From contig CAIUAN010000040.1 in the NCBI GenBank assembly GCA_903897145.1, forward strand, positions 163,950 through 227,949: a DNA stretch of 64,000 nucleotides, written 5' to 3'. The notes beneath the pieces were generated by a model. That model made no database searches. It saw only the letters and a list, made by a program, of their open reading frames with translations, and was not told the DNA's origin. The number at the start of each line of letters is the position of its first letter. Position 1 is the first letter of the stretch. Positions 8,409 to 17,346 of this stretch are shown piece after piece. The translations under genes and the position numbers were made by a program. Source of the stretch: an uncultured Bacteroidia bacterium (lineage in GTDB: Bacteria > Bacteroidota > Bacteroidia > Bacteroidales > Prolixibacteraceae).

Positions 8409-9311
8409 ATGAAATTTCCACCATTCCTAATTCCTGGAGATCACGTTGCCATCGTTTCTCCAGCAGGTTTTATCAATGAAAAAATTGTTGAGAGAGGAGC
8501 AGAAATTTTACGTGCTCAAGGATTTATTGTGAAAATCGGTCTGCATGCTTGCGGGAAAGAAGGTGTGTTTGCAGGCTCCGACCCTGATCGCAGCGCAGAT
8601 ATGCAAAAAGCGCTTGATGATAAATCGATTAAAGCAGTATTTTTCTCACGAGGAGGGTATGGCTCAATTCGAACGCACGCGAATCTGAATTGGTCCTCAT
8701 TTTTTAAAAAGCCAAAATGGCTTATTGGATTTAGTGACATCACTGTTTTTCATTCCTATTTATCCAATCATACTATAGCTTCTGTTCATGGGGTTATGAC
8801 GGCTTGGTTTCAACAAGATAATGAATTGACAGATAGTTTTATCGAAATGCTTGCGCTGCTTCGGGGTGAAAAACTTCAATATAATTTGGCTCCTCACCCT
8901 TTAAATAGACTAGGAGAAGTCTCAGGAACTCTAATTGGAGGTAACTTATCCATTCTTCAAAGCCTAAGAGGCACCCCCCTCGATGTCGATCCTAAAGGAA
9001 AAATTCTTTTTATTGAAGATATTGACGAACATCATTATCATATCGATAGAATGATGTTAAATTTAAAGACTGGTGGAGTATTAAAGAATCTATCAGGATT
9101 AATTGTTGGTTATTTTACCGCCATTACTGATGGGGAAGCACCTTTTGAAAAATCGAGTGAAGAAATTATCAAAGAAGCAGTATCAGACTATGGTTATCCA
9201 GTTCTATTTGGGTTTCCCGCTGGTCATGAATTGCCGAATAAACCGTTGCTTTTAGGTGGTAATATCTCCTTAAAAGTAACTTCCGAGCAAGTGACTGTGA
9301 ATATGCTATAA
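8409..9311 (+). CDS. LD-carboxypeptidase (peptidase S66 family)
   Basis: Cytoplasmic serine peptidase expected to remove the terminal D-Ala from recycled murein tetrapeptides. The family pattern is clear: FSRGGYGSIR, then the nucleophile Ser in IGFSDITVFH, the catalytic Glu in FIEDIDEHHYHIDRML-type sequence, and the catalytic His in FGFPAGHELPN. The frame extends upstream into purN, but homology begins at MKFPPFLIPGDHVAIVSPA, so I place the start at the ATG at 8409. About 300 residues. It lies in a tight row with purN upstream and yraN 12 bp downstream. Confidence 0.9.
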   Translation: MKFPPFLIPGDHVAIVSPAGFINEKIVERGAEILRAQGFIVKIGLHACGKEGVFAGSDPDRSADMQKALDDKSIKAVFFSRGGYGSIRTHANLNWSSFFKKPKWLIGFSDITVFHSYLSNHTIASVHGVMTAWFQQDNELTDSFIEMLALLRGEKLQYNLAPHPLNRLGEVSGTLIGGNLSILQSLRGTPLDVDPKGKILFIEDIDEHHYHIDRMMLNLKTGGVLKNLSGLIVGYFTAITDGEAPFEKSSEEIIKEAVSDYGYPVLFGFPAGHELPNKPLLLGGNISLKVTSEQVTVNML

Positions 9312-9323
9312 ACTTATTGTGAA

Positions 9324-9692
9324 ATGTTAACACCCAAAGAACTCGGTAAAAAAGGGGAAGATTTGGCGGTTGGCTATCTGAAAAAGAAAGGGTACCAAAT
9401 TCTTGCGCGTAATTGGCATTGCGATCATAAAGAGATCGATATTATAGCTAAGCAACATGAGGAATTGGTTATCCTAGAGGTAAAGACTCGGGAGGGTGAT
9501 TATTTTGAAGAGCCCTGGGAAGCTATTTCCGTTCGAAAAATTAGAAATTTAGTTGAAGCAGCTGACGCCTGGATTCTGAAGAATAATAGTGATGCTGCAA
9601 CTCGTTTTGATGTGGTTTCTATCGTCTTCTCTAATGGAGTAACCTATGAATTAAAACATTTTGAAGGGGCCTTCATCCCTCCAGTCAATTAG
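9324..9692 (+). CDS. YraN family protein (UPF0102, endonuclease-like fold)
   Basis: Conserved 122-residue protein. It starts with the family pattern GKKGEDLAVGYLKKKGYQILARNW, followed by EIDIIAKQHEELVILEVKTRE, which has the Asp and Glu-x-Lys spacing of the restriction-endonuclease-like (PD-ExK) fold. The cellular role of this family is not established. It starts 12 bp after the LD-carboxypeptidase, so probably shares its transcript. Confidence 0.88.
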   Translation: MLTPKELGKKGEDLAVGYLKKKGYQILARNWHCDHKEIDIIAKQHEELVILEVKTREGDYFEEPWEAISVRKIRNLVEAADAWILKNNSDAATRFDVVSIVFSNGVTYELKHFEGAFIPPVN

Positions 9693-9788
9693 CCGTTTCT
9701 ACCCCTTTTCTTATTTCCTTCAATGCTCTATTTCAGACGAAGTTCATTAATTCAAGATCGATTTATGAGCCGTCTCCTTTGTTTTACC

Positions 9789-9796
9789 TATCTTTG
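9789..9796 (+). promoter_or_regulatory. Candidate -7 box before the YjbR-like gene
   Basis: TATCTTTG is an exact TAnnTTTG match 24 bp before the TTG start at 9820, in the 127 bp gap after yraN. A properly spaced -33 element is not seen. Confidence 0.35.
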
Positions 9797-9819
9797 ATTC
9801 GAATTTTACGCTTACGATT

Positions 9820-10182
9820 TTGAATATTGAAGAGGTCGCTGAATTCTGTCTTTCAAAAGAGGGAGCAACAGAGAGTTTCCCTTTCGGAGATTCTGCGCTG
9901 GTAGTAAAGGTTGGTGAAAAAATCTTCGCTATCTTAAATCTAGATTCAAATTCTTGGATTAATCTGAAGTGTGACCCGGAGCGAGCTATTGAACTAAGAG
10001 AGACGAATCATGCAATATCTCCAGGTTATCATATGAATAAAAATCATTGGAACACTATTCAGCTAGAAGGATCGCTGCCTGATAAGCTGCTTAGGGAGAT
10101 GATTGATCATTCTTACGACTTGGTTTATCAATCGTTACCGGCACAGTTAAAATTGAATGTGTCGCGTAAATCATTAAAATAA
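9820..10182 (+). CDS. MmcQ/YjbR family protein
   Basis: Small 120-residue protein of the MmcQ/YjbR (DUF419) family, which has a double-wing-like fold and is often assumed, without firm proof, to bind DNA. Family features are the start NIEEVAEFCLSKEGATESFPF, KVGEKIFAILNL, the WINLKCDPERA block and the late HMNKNHWNTI block. The start is a TTG, because no in-frame ATG precedes the conserved N-terminus. The next gene starts five bases after its stop. Confidence 0.85.
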   Translation: MNIEEVAEFCLSKEGATESFPFGDSALVVKVGEKIFAILNLDSNSWINLKCDPERAIELRETNHAISPGYHMNKNHWNTIQLEGSLPDKLLREMIDHSYDLVYQSLPAQLKLNVSRKSLK

Positions 10183-10187
10183 ATGCG

Positions 10188-10397
10188 ATGGTCTTTAATT
10201 TAAATGGGGCAGAATATATTGAATTGATTAAGCTATTAAAACATCTTCACATTGCTCAATCTGGCGGTCATGCTAAGATAATGGTCGAAGATGGGGAGGT
10301 TAAACTGAATGGCGAGATTGAATTTAGAAAGCGCGCAAAGTTAAGACCTGGAGATCTGGTGGAAACTTCTGGCAAAGCCATTTCTATTGAGGCCTAA
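10188..10397 (+). CDS. S4 domain RNA-binding protein (YaaA/YbcJ type)
   Basis: 69-residue protein made of a single S4 RNA-binding domain. The diagnostic parts are IKLLKHLHIAQSGGHAKIMVEDGEVKLNG and the C-terminal RPGDLVE. Related small S4 proteins bind structured RNA, but their target is not clear. It lies five bases downstream of the YjbR-like gene, so the two are likely co-translated. Confidence 0.9.
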   Translation: MVFNLNGAEYIELIKLLKHLHIAQSGGHAKIMVEDGEVKLNGEIEFRKRAKLRPGDLVETSGKAISIEA

Positions 10398-10510
10398 TTA
10401 TTCCTCCTGTGGGCAAGTAGAAAAAAGAATGCTCGAATTTAACTTCTTACGTTTTTCTGCGTCTAACGTACTTTAACTTGTATTACATATATTAGGTCGC
10501 AATCTCAATT

Positions 10511-10542
10511 TTTGATTTGGCCTATTTCTTGCTTTAAAATTG
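10511..10542 (+). promoter_or_regulatory. Candidate promoter of the DUF5686 gene
   Basis: TTTG at 10511-10514, a 20 bp spacer, then TAAAATTG (one mismatch to TAnnTTTG) at 10535-10542. The expected start site falls at or beside the ATG at 10547, which implies a leaderless message. Confidence 0.35.
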
Positions 10543-10546
10543 TCCG

Positions 10547-12997
10547 ATGAGAATATTTTTGAGTTTCCTTGTTCTGTTATTCTCCTTAATCGGGAATGTT
10601 AATGGTCAAAAAACTGTTGTTTATGGAAAAATAACAGATGCGAGTTCCAATGCCCCAATACCTTATGTCAATATTGTATTCAAAGGGACCTATACTGGAA
10701 CAAACTCTGATCTGAATGGAAATTTCAATCTAAGCTCCGCAGACCCTACTGCCACCATCGAGGTTACAGCTGTTGGATACAGATCGCAGCTTATTCCAAT
10801 TAAATTAAAACAGTCGAATAAGATTGACGTTGCCTTGGCAGAAGATATTATTTCGCTAGGAGAGATATCCGTGAAACCTGGGGAGAACCCGGCTATCCCA
10901 CTTTTCCGCAAGATCATCGCCCGAAAAAAAGAGAATAATACAGCAAACTTTCCATCATGGCAATCGAAACTCTATGCCAAATCAGAAATTGACATTAAAA
11001 ATGTAAACCGTTCACTGAGCAAGAAAAAGCTACTCAAGCAATTTAATTTTGTTTTTAAATACATCGATTCCTTAGAGATTCAAGGGAAAACTTTTCTTCC
11101 GGTATTTTTTACTGAAACAGTCTCAAGCTATTCACATAACAGCATTTCCAATACAAATAAGGAGGAAATCCTTGCGAGCAAAATTTCTGGAATAACATCT
11201 GATATGATCTCTCAGTTTACTGGAAAAATGTATGAAGGGATTAACGTATACGATAATTACATTATGATCTCCGACGTGGGATTAATCTCTCCCTTAAATT
11301 CCTTAGGATTGCAATTCTACCATTACTATTTAAGGGATAGTGCTATGGTGAAGGGAAGAAAGATTTACGAAATCTCATTCAAACCGCGACAAGCTCTTGA
11401 TCCAACGTTCAAAGGTAAATTCTGGGTTGAAGATGAGAGCTTTGCGTTGACTAAAGTTGATATGCAGCTTTCGACCAAGGCGAATGTTAATTTCTTAAAT
11501 AATTTTCAATATTCTATAGAATTTCAGCCTGCTGAAAACAGGTGGGTCCCACTAAAAGAGGCCTTGATTGCGGATCTAGATATCAAGAAGGATAAAAATT
11601 CAGAGATGATGGGCTTTATGGGCCGCAAGACTAATATTTATCAAGACTTTAAATTTGTAGAGGTCTCTGCTCCTTTGAATGCACCTAAAAATTTGATTGT
11701 TGTTGACAAAAATGCGATGTTGAAAGATGAGAATTTCTGGATGAAATCGAGACCGATTGAATTGCAGAAGAGAGAATCTGGAATATATGCGATGGTCGAT
11801 TCTATTCAGAATGTACCGCTTTATAAAACAATAGCTGAGTATATTTATATGTTCTACTACGGCTACCGCGACCTTGGAAAGATCGAGTTAGGTCCTTATT
11901 ATTCGGCCTATAGCACTAACAAAATTGAGGGAAACCGATTTCGAATTGGTGGTCGAACAACAATGAAGTTTGATCAGAAATGGAGATTGAAAGGTTATGG
12001 AGCCTATGGCACCTCAGACGATGATTTTAAATATGGTGGTGGGATTGAATATTTTTTCTCCAAAAAGCCAAGAATCATGATCGCTGTAAGTGGATCGCAC
12101 GATTATCAACTTATGGGATTGAGCTCAAATGCGTTTACGCGCGATAACTTTCTAACATCGGCCCTAAGTAAGGCTCCATATAGTAAACTTAATATGATTG
12201 ATCGATTCGATATCACTTTTGATAAAGATTGGGTCCGTGGCTTGTCAAATCAGCTAACTTTTACATCTTCGACTATTAAATCAGGTCCGTTTGTCCCATT
12301 TGTTGACGCGCAAGGCAATCAGTTGTCTTCCATTCGGACTGGGGAAATCACCTTTAATACACGATTTGCACCTAAAGAGACGATTGTGATTAAGGGCTTT
12401 GAGCGTTCAACATTTGGAATTTTTAATCCAGTGCTAAACGTATCTGTCACAGGAGGATTAAAAGGCTTTCTTGGCGGAGAGTACCCTTATCTAAAATTGA
12501 ATGCCAACTTTGCCGATAAGTTAGCGGTGAACCCATTTGGCTATATTACCTATTATGTGCAGGCAGGCAAGATATACGGTAAGGTGCCATGGCCTTTGAT
12601 GAAAATTCATGAGGGGAATGAATCGTATGCTTTTGATGCGTACGCCTTTAATCTGATGAATCATCAAGAATTTGTAAGTGACACTTATGTTAGCTTATTT
12701 TTAGAACATCATCTTCAAGGGTTCTTTTTGAATAAAATCCCGCTTTTCCAGCGTCTTAAATGGCGTGAGGTTTTAGGTGTCCGTTCTTTGATGGGGAATT
12801 ACGATGAAGCACAACATACAAGTCTTGTATTTCCAGCTGGTATGAAGGGGCTGAAAAGTACTCCCTATACGGAGTTTTCAGCGGGAATTGAAAATATTTT
12901 AAAGATTATCCGTGTCGATGCGGTTTGGCGCTACAACTACAATCAAGACCGTAAAATTCAACTTGGTCTCTTATTCTCACTTCAGCTGACACTTTAA
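10547..12997 (+). CDS. DUF5686 outer-membrane protein with carboxypeptidase-like regulatory domain
   Basis: 816 residues. A signal peptide (about 1-20, ending NVNGQ) is followed by a carboxypeptidase-regulatory-like beta-sandwich of the type found at TonB-dependent receptor N-termini (VYGKITDASSNAPIPYVNIVFKGT to IEVTAVGYRSQ, about 24-85). The rest matches the DUF5686 style: aromatic-rich alternating strands at the C-terminus consistent with an outer-membrane beta-barrel. There is no TonB box or plug, and no SusD-like neighbour, so I do not call it SusC. Its function is unknown. It ends tail to tail with tadA, sharing bases of the two stop codons. Confidence 0.82.
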   Translation: MRIFLSFLVLLFSLIGNVNGQKTVVYGKITDASSNAPIPYVNIVFKGTYTGTNSDLNGNFNLSSADPTATIEVTAVGYRSQLIPIKLKQSNKIDVALAEDIISLGEISVKPGENPAIPLFRKIIARKKENNTANFPSWQSKLYAKSEIDIKNVNRSLSKKKLLKQFNFVFKYIDSLEIQGKTFLPVFFTETVSSYSHNSISNTNKEEILASKISGITSDMISQFTGKMYEGINVYDNYIMISDVGLISPLNSLGLQFYHYYLRDSAMVKGRKIYEISFKPRQALDPTFKGKFWVEDESFALTKVDMQLSTKANVNFLNNFQYSIEFQPAENRWVPLKEALIADLDIKKDKNSEMMGFMGRKTNIYQDFKFVEVSAPLNAPKNLIVVDKNAMLKDENFWMKSRPIELQKRESGIYAMVDSIQNVPLYKTIAEYIYMFYYGYRDLGKIELGPYYSAYSTNKIEGNRFRIGGRTTMKFDQKWRLKGYGAYGTSDDDFKYGGGIEYFFSKKPRIMIAVSGSHDYQLMGLSSNAFTRDNFLTSALSKAPYSKLNMIDRFDITFDKDWVRGLSNQLTFTSSTIKSGPFVPFVDAQGNQLSSIRTGEITFNTRFAPKETIVIKGFERSTFGIFNPVLNVSVTGGLKGFLGGEYPYLKLNANFADKLAVNPFGYITYYVQAGKIYGKVPWPLMKIHEGNESYAFDAYAFNLMNHQEFVSDTYVSLFLEHHLQGFFLNKIPLFQRLKWREVLGVRSLMGNYDEAQHTSLVFPAGMKGLKSTPYTEFSAGIENILKIIRVDAVWRYNYNQDRKIQLGLLFSLQLTL

Positions 12998-13437
12998 CGA
13001 CGTAGTTCGAAAAATTGTTTTAATATTTGCGTGCACTCATTTTGTAGAATCCCGCCTAAAACTTCTGTTTTAGGATGCATCACTTGGGGTGCAAACTTTA
13101 AAAATCCTCTTTTCTCGTCACTCGCTCCATAGACTATTCTCCCAATCTGTGACCATCCTAGCGCACCGGCGCACATGGTGCATGGCTCGAGCGTGACATA
13201 TAAGGTACAATCAACGAGGTATTTCCCTCCTAGTAAATTGGTCGCTGCTGTGATCGCTTGCATCTCCGCATGAGCGGTTACATCGTTTAAAAGTTCGGTG
13301 AGATTATGCGCCCTTGAGATAATTTGATTCCGACAGACTACGAGCGCTCCAACAGGGACTTCTCCTTCAGCGAAGGCTTGTTCAGCTTCTACTAAGGCTC
13401 TTTTCATGAAATATTCGTCGTCAAATGGATCTATCAT
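12994..13437 (-). CDS. tadA: tRNA-specific adenosine deaminase
   Basis: Converts the wobble adenosine of tRNA-Arg(ACG) to inosine; essential in most bacteria. The zinc deaminase motif is complete: His56 and catalytic Glu58 in THAEMQ-type sequence (DVTAHAEMQAI), and Cys86/Cys89 in LEPCTMCAGAL. 147 residues is the usual length. It diverges from aspS. A TACTTTTG box on this strand lies at 13464-13457. Other cytidine-type deaminases share the motif, but the PVGALVV and EPCTMCAGAL context favours TadA. Confidence 0.93.
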   Translation of the reverse strand: MIDPFDDEYFMKRALVEAEQAFAEGEVPVGALVVCRNQIISRAHNLTELLNDVTAHAEMQAITAATNLLGGKYLVDCTLYVTLEPCTMCAGALGWSQIGRIVYGASDEKRGFLKFAPQVMHPKTEVLGGILQNECTQILKQFFELRR

Positions 13438-13456
13438 AGCAGCAGATTTTCAACTT

Positions 13457-13464
13457 CAAAAGTA
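13457..13464 (-). promoter_or_regulatory. Candidate -7 box of tadA
   Basis: Minus-strand TACTTTTG is an exact TAnnTTTG match about 20 bp before the tadA ATG. A CAAA on the plus strand at 13476-13479 could be a -33 element, but its 11 bp spacing is short. Confidence 0.4.
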
Positions 13465-13523
13465 GAAACTATTCCCAAATTAACCTTAGGGAGATCTGCT
13501 TTGATATTAATTTTCCGTATCTC

Positions 13524-13547
13524 GTGGTAGTTTTGTAATTTTACCAC
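13524..13547 (+). promoter_or_regulatory. aspS -7 box inside a dyad
   Basis: TAGTTTTG (13528-13535) matches TAnnTTTG. It is enclosed by GTGGTA (13524-13529) and TACCAC (13542-13547), a perfect 6 bp inverted repeat with 12 bases between. An upstream TTTG lies at 13500-13503, 24 bp away. The dyad could be an operator over the promoter. Confidence 0.4.
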
Positions 13548-13569
13548 TTCAATCATACCCAATAATTCA

Positions 13570-15330
13570 ATGTATAGAACTTTTACTTGCGGTGAACTTC
13601 GGATCGCACATGTTGGTCAGGAGCCTGTTTTGGCTGGATGGGTCCAAACGATTAGAAATCTTGGAGCCATGACTTTTATTGATATTCGTGATCGTTATGG
13701 GATCACGCAGCTAGTCGCAGATGAAAATACCACGATTGAACTAAAAGATAAATTTGAAAAGCTTGGACGTGAATTTGTCATTCAGGTAAAAGGGATAGTG
13801 CGCGAACGCTCTAGCAAAAATAGCAAGATTCCTACTGGTGAAATTGAGATTGACATCAAAGAACTTACAATACTAAATAAGGCTGCAGTTCCTCCATTCA
13901 CCATTCAGGATGATACCGATGGTGGAGATGAATTGCGCATGAAATTTCGCTACCTGGATTTACGCCGCGAAACAGTTCGAAAGAACCTAGAGCTAAGAGC
14001 TAAGATGGCGCATGTCGTTCGTAATTATCTAGATGATCTGCATTTTATAGAGACTGAAACCCCTGTTTTAATAAAATCAACCCCTGAAGGAGCACGTGAT
14101 TTTGTAGTTCCATCTCGGATGAATCCAAATCAATTTTATGCGCTGCCTCAGTCGCCTCAGATCTTTAAACAGCTGCTGATGGTCGCTGGCTTTGATCGCT
14201 ATTATCAAATCGTAAAATGCTTCCGCGACGAGGATCTTCGTGCAGACCGTCAGCCTGAGTTTACACAGATCGATTGTGAGATGTCGTTTGTGCAACAGGA
14301 AGATGTGCTTAATATGTTCGAAGGGCTGACCAGACATATGTTTAAAGAGATTAAAGGGATTGATCCAGGAGAATTTCCACGGATGACTTATGCCGATGCC
14401 ATGGAGAACTATGGCAACGACAAACCAGATATTCGCTTTGATCTGAAATTTAAAGATTTAACAACTGTCGTTAAAGGGAAAGATTTTAAGGTCTTTGACG
14501 ATGCTGAATATATTGGCGGAATCTGTGTTCCTGGTTGTGGCGAATATTCGCGGAAGCAACTCGACGAACTTACTGAGTTTGTTAAACGACCTCAGGTGGG
14601 TGCCAAAGGACTTATTTATGCCAAGGTTAATGAAGATGGATCGGTAAAATCATCGGTCGATAAGTTTTATGCTCCAGAAGACCTTTCTAAGTGGACTCAG
14701 ATTTTCGATGCTAAACCGGGTGATTTAATTCTTATGCTCTCTGGGGAGAAAGATCGGACACTCCCTGCTCTCTCAATTCTTCGTTTAGAGATGGGACGAT
14801 TGGCTGGGTTAATGGATAAAGAAGTCTTTAGACCGCTTTGGGTAATCGACTTCCCATTGTTGGAATGGAACGAGGAGGCTAGTCGCTTTCATGCGATGCA
14901 TCACCCATTCACAGCACCAAAACCTGAAGATATTGCGCTACTCGATACCGCCCCTGGAACTGTTCGGGCGAATGCTTACGACTTAGTCATTAATGGCGTG
15001 GAGATTGGTGGAGGTTCGGTGCGAATTTTCGACAGCGAGCTTCAGGCTAAGATGTTTAAGACTCTTGGTTTTTCCAAGCAAGATGCTGAAAATCAGTTTG
15101 GTTTCTTGATGGAAGCATTTAAATATGGTGCTCCACCTCATGCTGGTATAGCTTTTGGCTTCGATCGTTTAGCTTCTATGTTTGCAGGTCTTGACTCTAT
15201 TCGTGATGTGATTGCTTTCCCGAAAAACAACTCAGGACGCGATGTGATGAACGATTCACCAGCCGAAATTGCACAAGCGCAACTCGATGAATTGTGTCTA
15301 TCATTGGTTGCTCCAAAACAGAAGAATTAA
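13570..15330 (+). CDS. aspS: Aspartate--tRNA ligase
   Basis: Class II synthetase that charges tRNA-Asp. An N-terminal OB-fold anticodon-binding domain (about 1-105, with [22 protein letters not shown]) is followed by motif 2 ([18 protein letters not shown], near 217-234) and a bacterial GAD-type insertion (about 280-420). The C-terminal catalytic half ends with motif 3 ([27 protein letters not shown]). 586 residues is normal for the bacterial type. A homologous ATP-binding stretch [12 protein letters not shown] is also visible. Confidence 0.97.
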   Translation: MYRTFTCGELRIAHVGQEPVLAGWVQTIRNLGAMTFIDIRDRYGITQLVADENTTIELKDKFEKLGREFVIQVKGIVRERSSKNSKIPTGEIEIDIKELTILNKAAVPPFTIQDDTDGGDELRMKFRYLDLRRETVRKNLELRAKMAHVVRNYLDDLHFIETETPVLIKSTPEGARDFVVPSRMNPNQFYALPQSPQIFKQLLMVAGFDRYYQIVKCFRDEDLRADRQPEFTQIDCEMSFVQQEDVLNMFEGLTRHMFKEIKGIDPGEFPRMTYADAMENYGNDKPDIRFDLKFKDLTTVVKGKDFKVFDDAEYIGGICVPGCGEYSRKQLDELTEFVKRPQVGAKGLIYAKVNEDGSVKSSVDKFYAPEDLSKWTQIFDAKPGDLILMLSGEKDRTLPALSILRLEMGRLAGLMDKEVFRPLWVIDFPLLEWNEEASRFHAMHHPFTAPKPEDIALLDTAPGTVRANAYDLVINGVEIGGGSVRIFDSELQAKMFKTLGFSKQDAENQFGFLMEAFKYGAPPHAGIAFGFDRLASMFAGLDSIRDVIAFPKNNSGRDVMNDSPAEIAQAQLDELCLSLVAPKQKN

Positions 15331-15474
15331 TCCGTTAGCGGATAATAGCGCATTTAAATAAGCGCACACTAAGTAATTTGCTTGATGGGCTATTTATTTG
15401 TAATTATCAATATGTCAACTATTTAATCGATTGTGTAGCTAAGCGAATTAGATGCTCTTGAATTAAAAAATGAG

Positions 15475-15482
15475 TATATTTG
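15475..15482 (+). promoter_or_regulatory. Candidate -7 box before the NAD(P)-binding protein
   Basis: TATATTTG is an exact TAnnTTTG match 49 bp before the ATG at 15532. The nearest TTG (15458-15460) is 14 bp upstream, a little close. Confidence 0.4.
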
Positions 15483-15531
15483 ATACCGGAAGATCGGGTC
15501 TACATTGATCTTAAAATTAGCATTATCCTCA

Positions 15532-16212
15532 ATGAATAAATTAAAAGTCATACTCACTGGCGCCACTGGTATGGTTGGAGAAGGTGTTCTATATGAATGC
15601 TTGAACCATCCAGAAGTTGAAAAAGTTTTAGTGATCACTCGAAAACCGACAGGTTATAGTCACCCTAAACTTCAAGAGATTATCCATCCTGATTTTTCCG
15701 ATTTTTCGGCACTAAGCCATGATGTGGCTGGATATAACGCCTGTTATTTCTGTTTAGGGGTTACTTCAATTGGGAAAAAGGAACCTGAATACGCCCGACT
15801 AACCTATGACTTAACCATCGATTTTGCGAAGGTCCTTGCATCACAAAATCCCGACATGACCTTTTGTTATATCTCAGGGGCTGGAACGGATAGCACTGAA
15901 AAGGGTAGCGTCATGTGGGCTCGTGTAAAAGGGAAAACGGAGAACGATTTGATGAAACTCCCATTTAAAAAGGCCTACAACTTTAGACCTGCTGGGATTA
16001 TTCCATTTTTGCCACTACGGCCTTCGATGACATTTTATAAAAGTTTAAAATATGTTGGGTGGTTATTCCCAATCATGGCGGTGCTTACCCCGAATCTAAT
16101 TATCACACTAAAAGATCTTGCTGCTGCTTTAATAAATGCTTCTTTGATCGGCTATTCTAAGCCTATATTAGAAGTTAAGGATATGAAAATATTAGCCAAA
16201 TCAGCCAACTAA
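15532..16212 (+). CDS. NAD(P)-binding short-chain oxidoreductase-like protein
   Basis: A 226-residue Rossmann-fold protein of the atypical SDR (NAD(P)H-binding/epimerase) group. The N-terminal glycine motif is TGATGMVGEGVLYECL, and YISGAGTDSTEKGSVMWARVKGKTENDLMKL carries a Ser and Lys in places resembling the SDR catalytic core, although the classical YxxxK Tyr is replaced. A hydrophobic stretch near the C-terminus (about 165-190) may touch the membrane. I place the start at the ATG at 15532 because an upstream TTG adds only a non-conserved leader. The substrate is unknown. It faces ansA across 32 bp. Confidence 0.82.
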   Translation: MNKLKVILTGATGMVGEGVLYECLNHPEVEKVLVITRKPTGYSHPKLQEIIHPDFSDFSALSHDVAGYNACYFCLGVTSIGKKEPEYARLTYDLTIDFAKVLASQNPDMTFCYISGAGTDSTEKGSVMWARVKGKTENDLMKLPFKKAYNFRPAGIIPFLPLRPSMTFYKSLKYVGWLFPIMAVLTPNLIITLKDLAAALINASLIGYSKPILEVKDMKILAKSAN

Positions 16213-16244
16213 AGGAGAGTCATAGAGATTATTCTGCAATTTAC

Positions 16245-17282
16245 TCAGTTTTCGATCTCTCCGCTAAGGTTTTGGTTTAGGTATTCCACCACTTCATCGG
16301 CACTTAATTTCTGTCCTAACAAGAACATTAGTTTTGTTACCGCAGCTTCAATGGTAATATCTTTGCCGCTCACTACTCCAGCCTCTTGAAGCTCGCGGCT
16401 AGTTTCGTAATACCCCATTTTTACACGGCCACCAGGGCACTGACTAACATTTAGGAAGATAACACCGCGCAGAGTGGCTGACTTAATAGCCTCAAAAATC
16501 CAGGGATAGGTAGGCATATTGCCAGATCCGTACGATTCTAAGATAACACCCTTTAAACCTGGCAAGGAAAGTATTGATTCAAAATATTTGCGGTTAAGAC
16601 CCGGGAAAACTTTCAAAACAATCACGTTGTCGTTGATCGAGGTATTGATCTTAAACGTCCCTTTGCTGCTAGGGTAATTGATTAACCCATAATAATATTC
16701 AATGTCAATACCTGCTATGGCAAGTTTTGGATAGTGGTGTGATGCAAAGGCACTAAATTGTTGAGAATCTTCTTTTGTTGTTCGATTGCCGCGAAAAAGA
16801 AACGAGCTAAAATAGACACAAACTTCAGGCACAATTGCTTTCCCTTTTCGTTGAGCTGCCGCTATTTGTATCGCGGTGATAATATTCTCTTTTCCATCTG
16901 TCCGAAGCACTCCAATGGGTAGTTGTGAACCTGTAAGTATAACGGGCTTGTCTAAGTTCTCGAGCATATAGCTTAACGCAGATGCGGTATAAGCCATGGT
17001 ATCAGTTCCATGCAAGATCACAAACCCGTCGTATTTCGAATAGCACTCCTTGATGGTCTTGGCCAAATCAATCCATATTTCTGGAGTCATGTTGGCTGAA
17101 TCGATGGGAGGGCTAAAGGTGACAGAATCGATCTTAAATCCAAGCTTATGAAGCTCTGGAATTTCATCCTGAATCAATTCGAAACGCATAGGAGAGAGCG
17201 TCTTGGTCATGGGATCTTCACGCATCCCAATGGTTCCACCGGTGTAAATGATCAGAATAGATTGCGTGTCTGATTTCATCAT
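16245..17282 (-). CDS. ansA: L-asparaginase, type I
   Basis: Hydrolyses asparagine to aspartate and ammonia. The two catalytic threonine motifs are present: YTGGTIGM with Thr17 near the N-terminus, and VILHGTDTMAYTASAL about 75 residues later, followed by ILTGSQLPIG. No signal peptide is seen, which fits the cytoplasmic type I enzyme. 345 residues. It lies 64 bp downstream of tatD on the same strand; its own -7 box (TAATTTTG) is visible in the gap. Confidence 0.92.
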   Translation of the reverse strand: MMKSDTQSILIIYTGGTIGMREDPMTKTLSPMRFELIQDEIPELHKLGFKIDSVTFSPPIDSANMTPEIWIDLAKTIKECYSKYDGFVILHGTDTMAYTASALSYMLENLDKPVILTGSQLPIGVLRTDGKENIITAIQIAAAQRKGKAIVPEVCVYFSSFLFRGNRTTKEDSQQFSAFASHHYPKLAIAGIDIEYYYGLINYPSSKGTFKINTSINDNVIVLKVFPGLNRKYFESILSLPGLKGVILESYGSGNMPTYPWIFEAIKSATLRGVIFLNVSQCPGGRVKMGYYETSRELQEAGVVSGKDITIEAAVTKLMFLLGQKLSADEVVEYLNQNLSGEIEN

Positions 17283-17313
17283 AGCGTCAATTAATTTGAG
17301 TCGATATCCGACA

Positions 17314-17345
17314 CAAAATTACTAATTATGAAATACTTATATCAA
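17314..17345 (-). promoter_or_regulatory. Candidate promoter of ansA
   Basis: Minus strand: TTG (17345-17343), a 21 bp spacer, then TAATTTTG (17321-17314), an exact TAnnTTTG match. It fills the tatD-ansA gap, so ansA may be transcribed separately. Confidence 0.45.
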
Positions 17346-17346
17346 T

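Noticed and set aside
10547..12997. SusC/TonB-dependent receptor
   Set aside because: There is the carboxypeptidase-like N-terminal module but no plug domain, no TonB box and no SusD neighbour; DUF5686 fits better.
16212..16265. Terminator hairpin between the NAD(P)-binding gene and ansA (GGAGAG with CTCTCC)
   Set aside because: The six-base arms are 37 bases apart, the right arm lies in the ansA coding end and there is no T-run.
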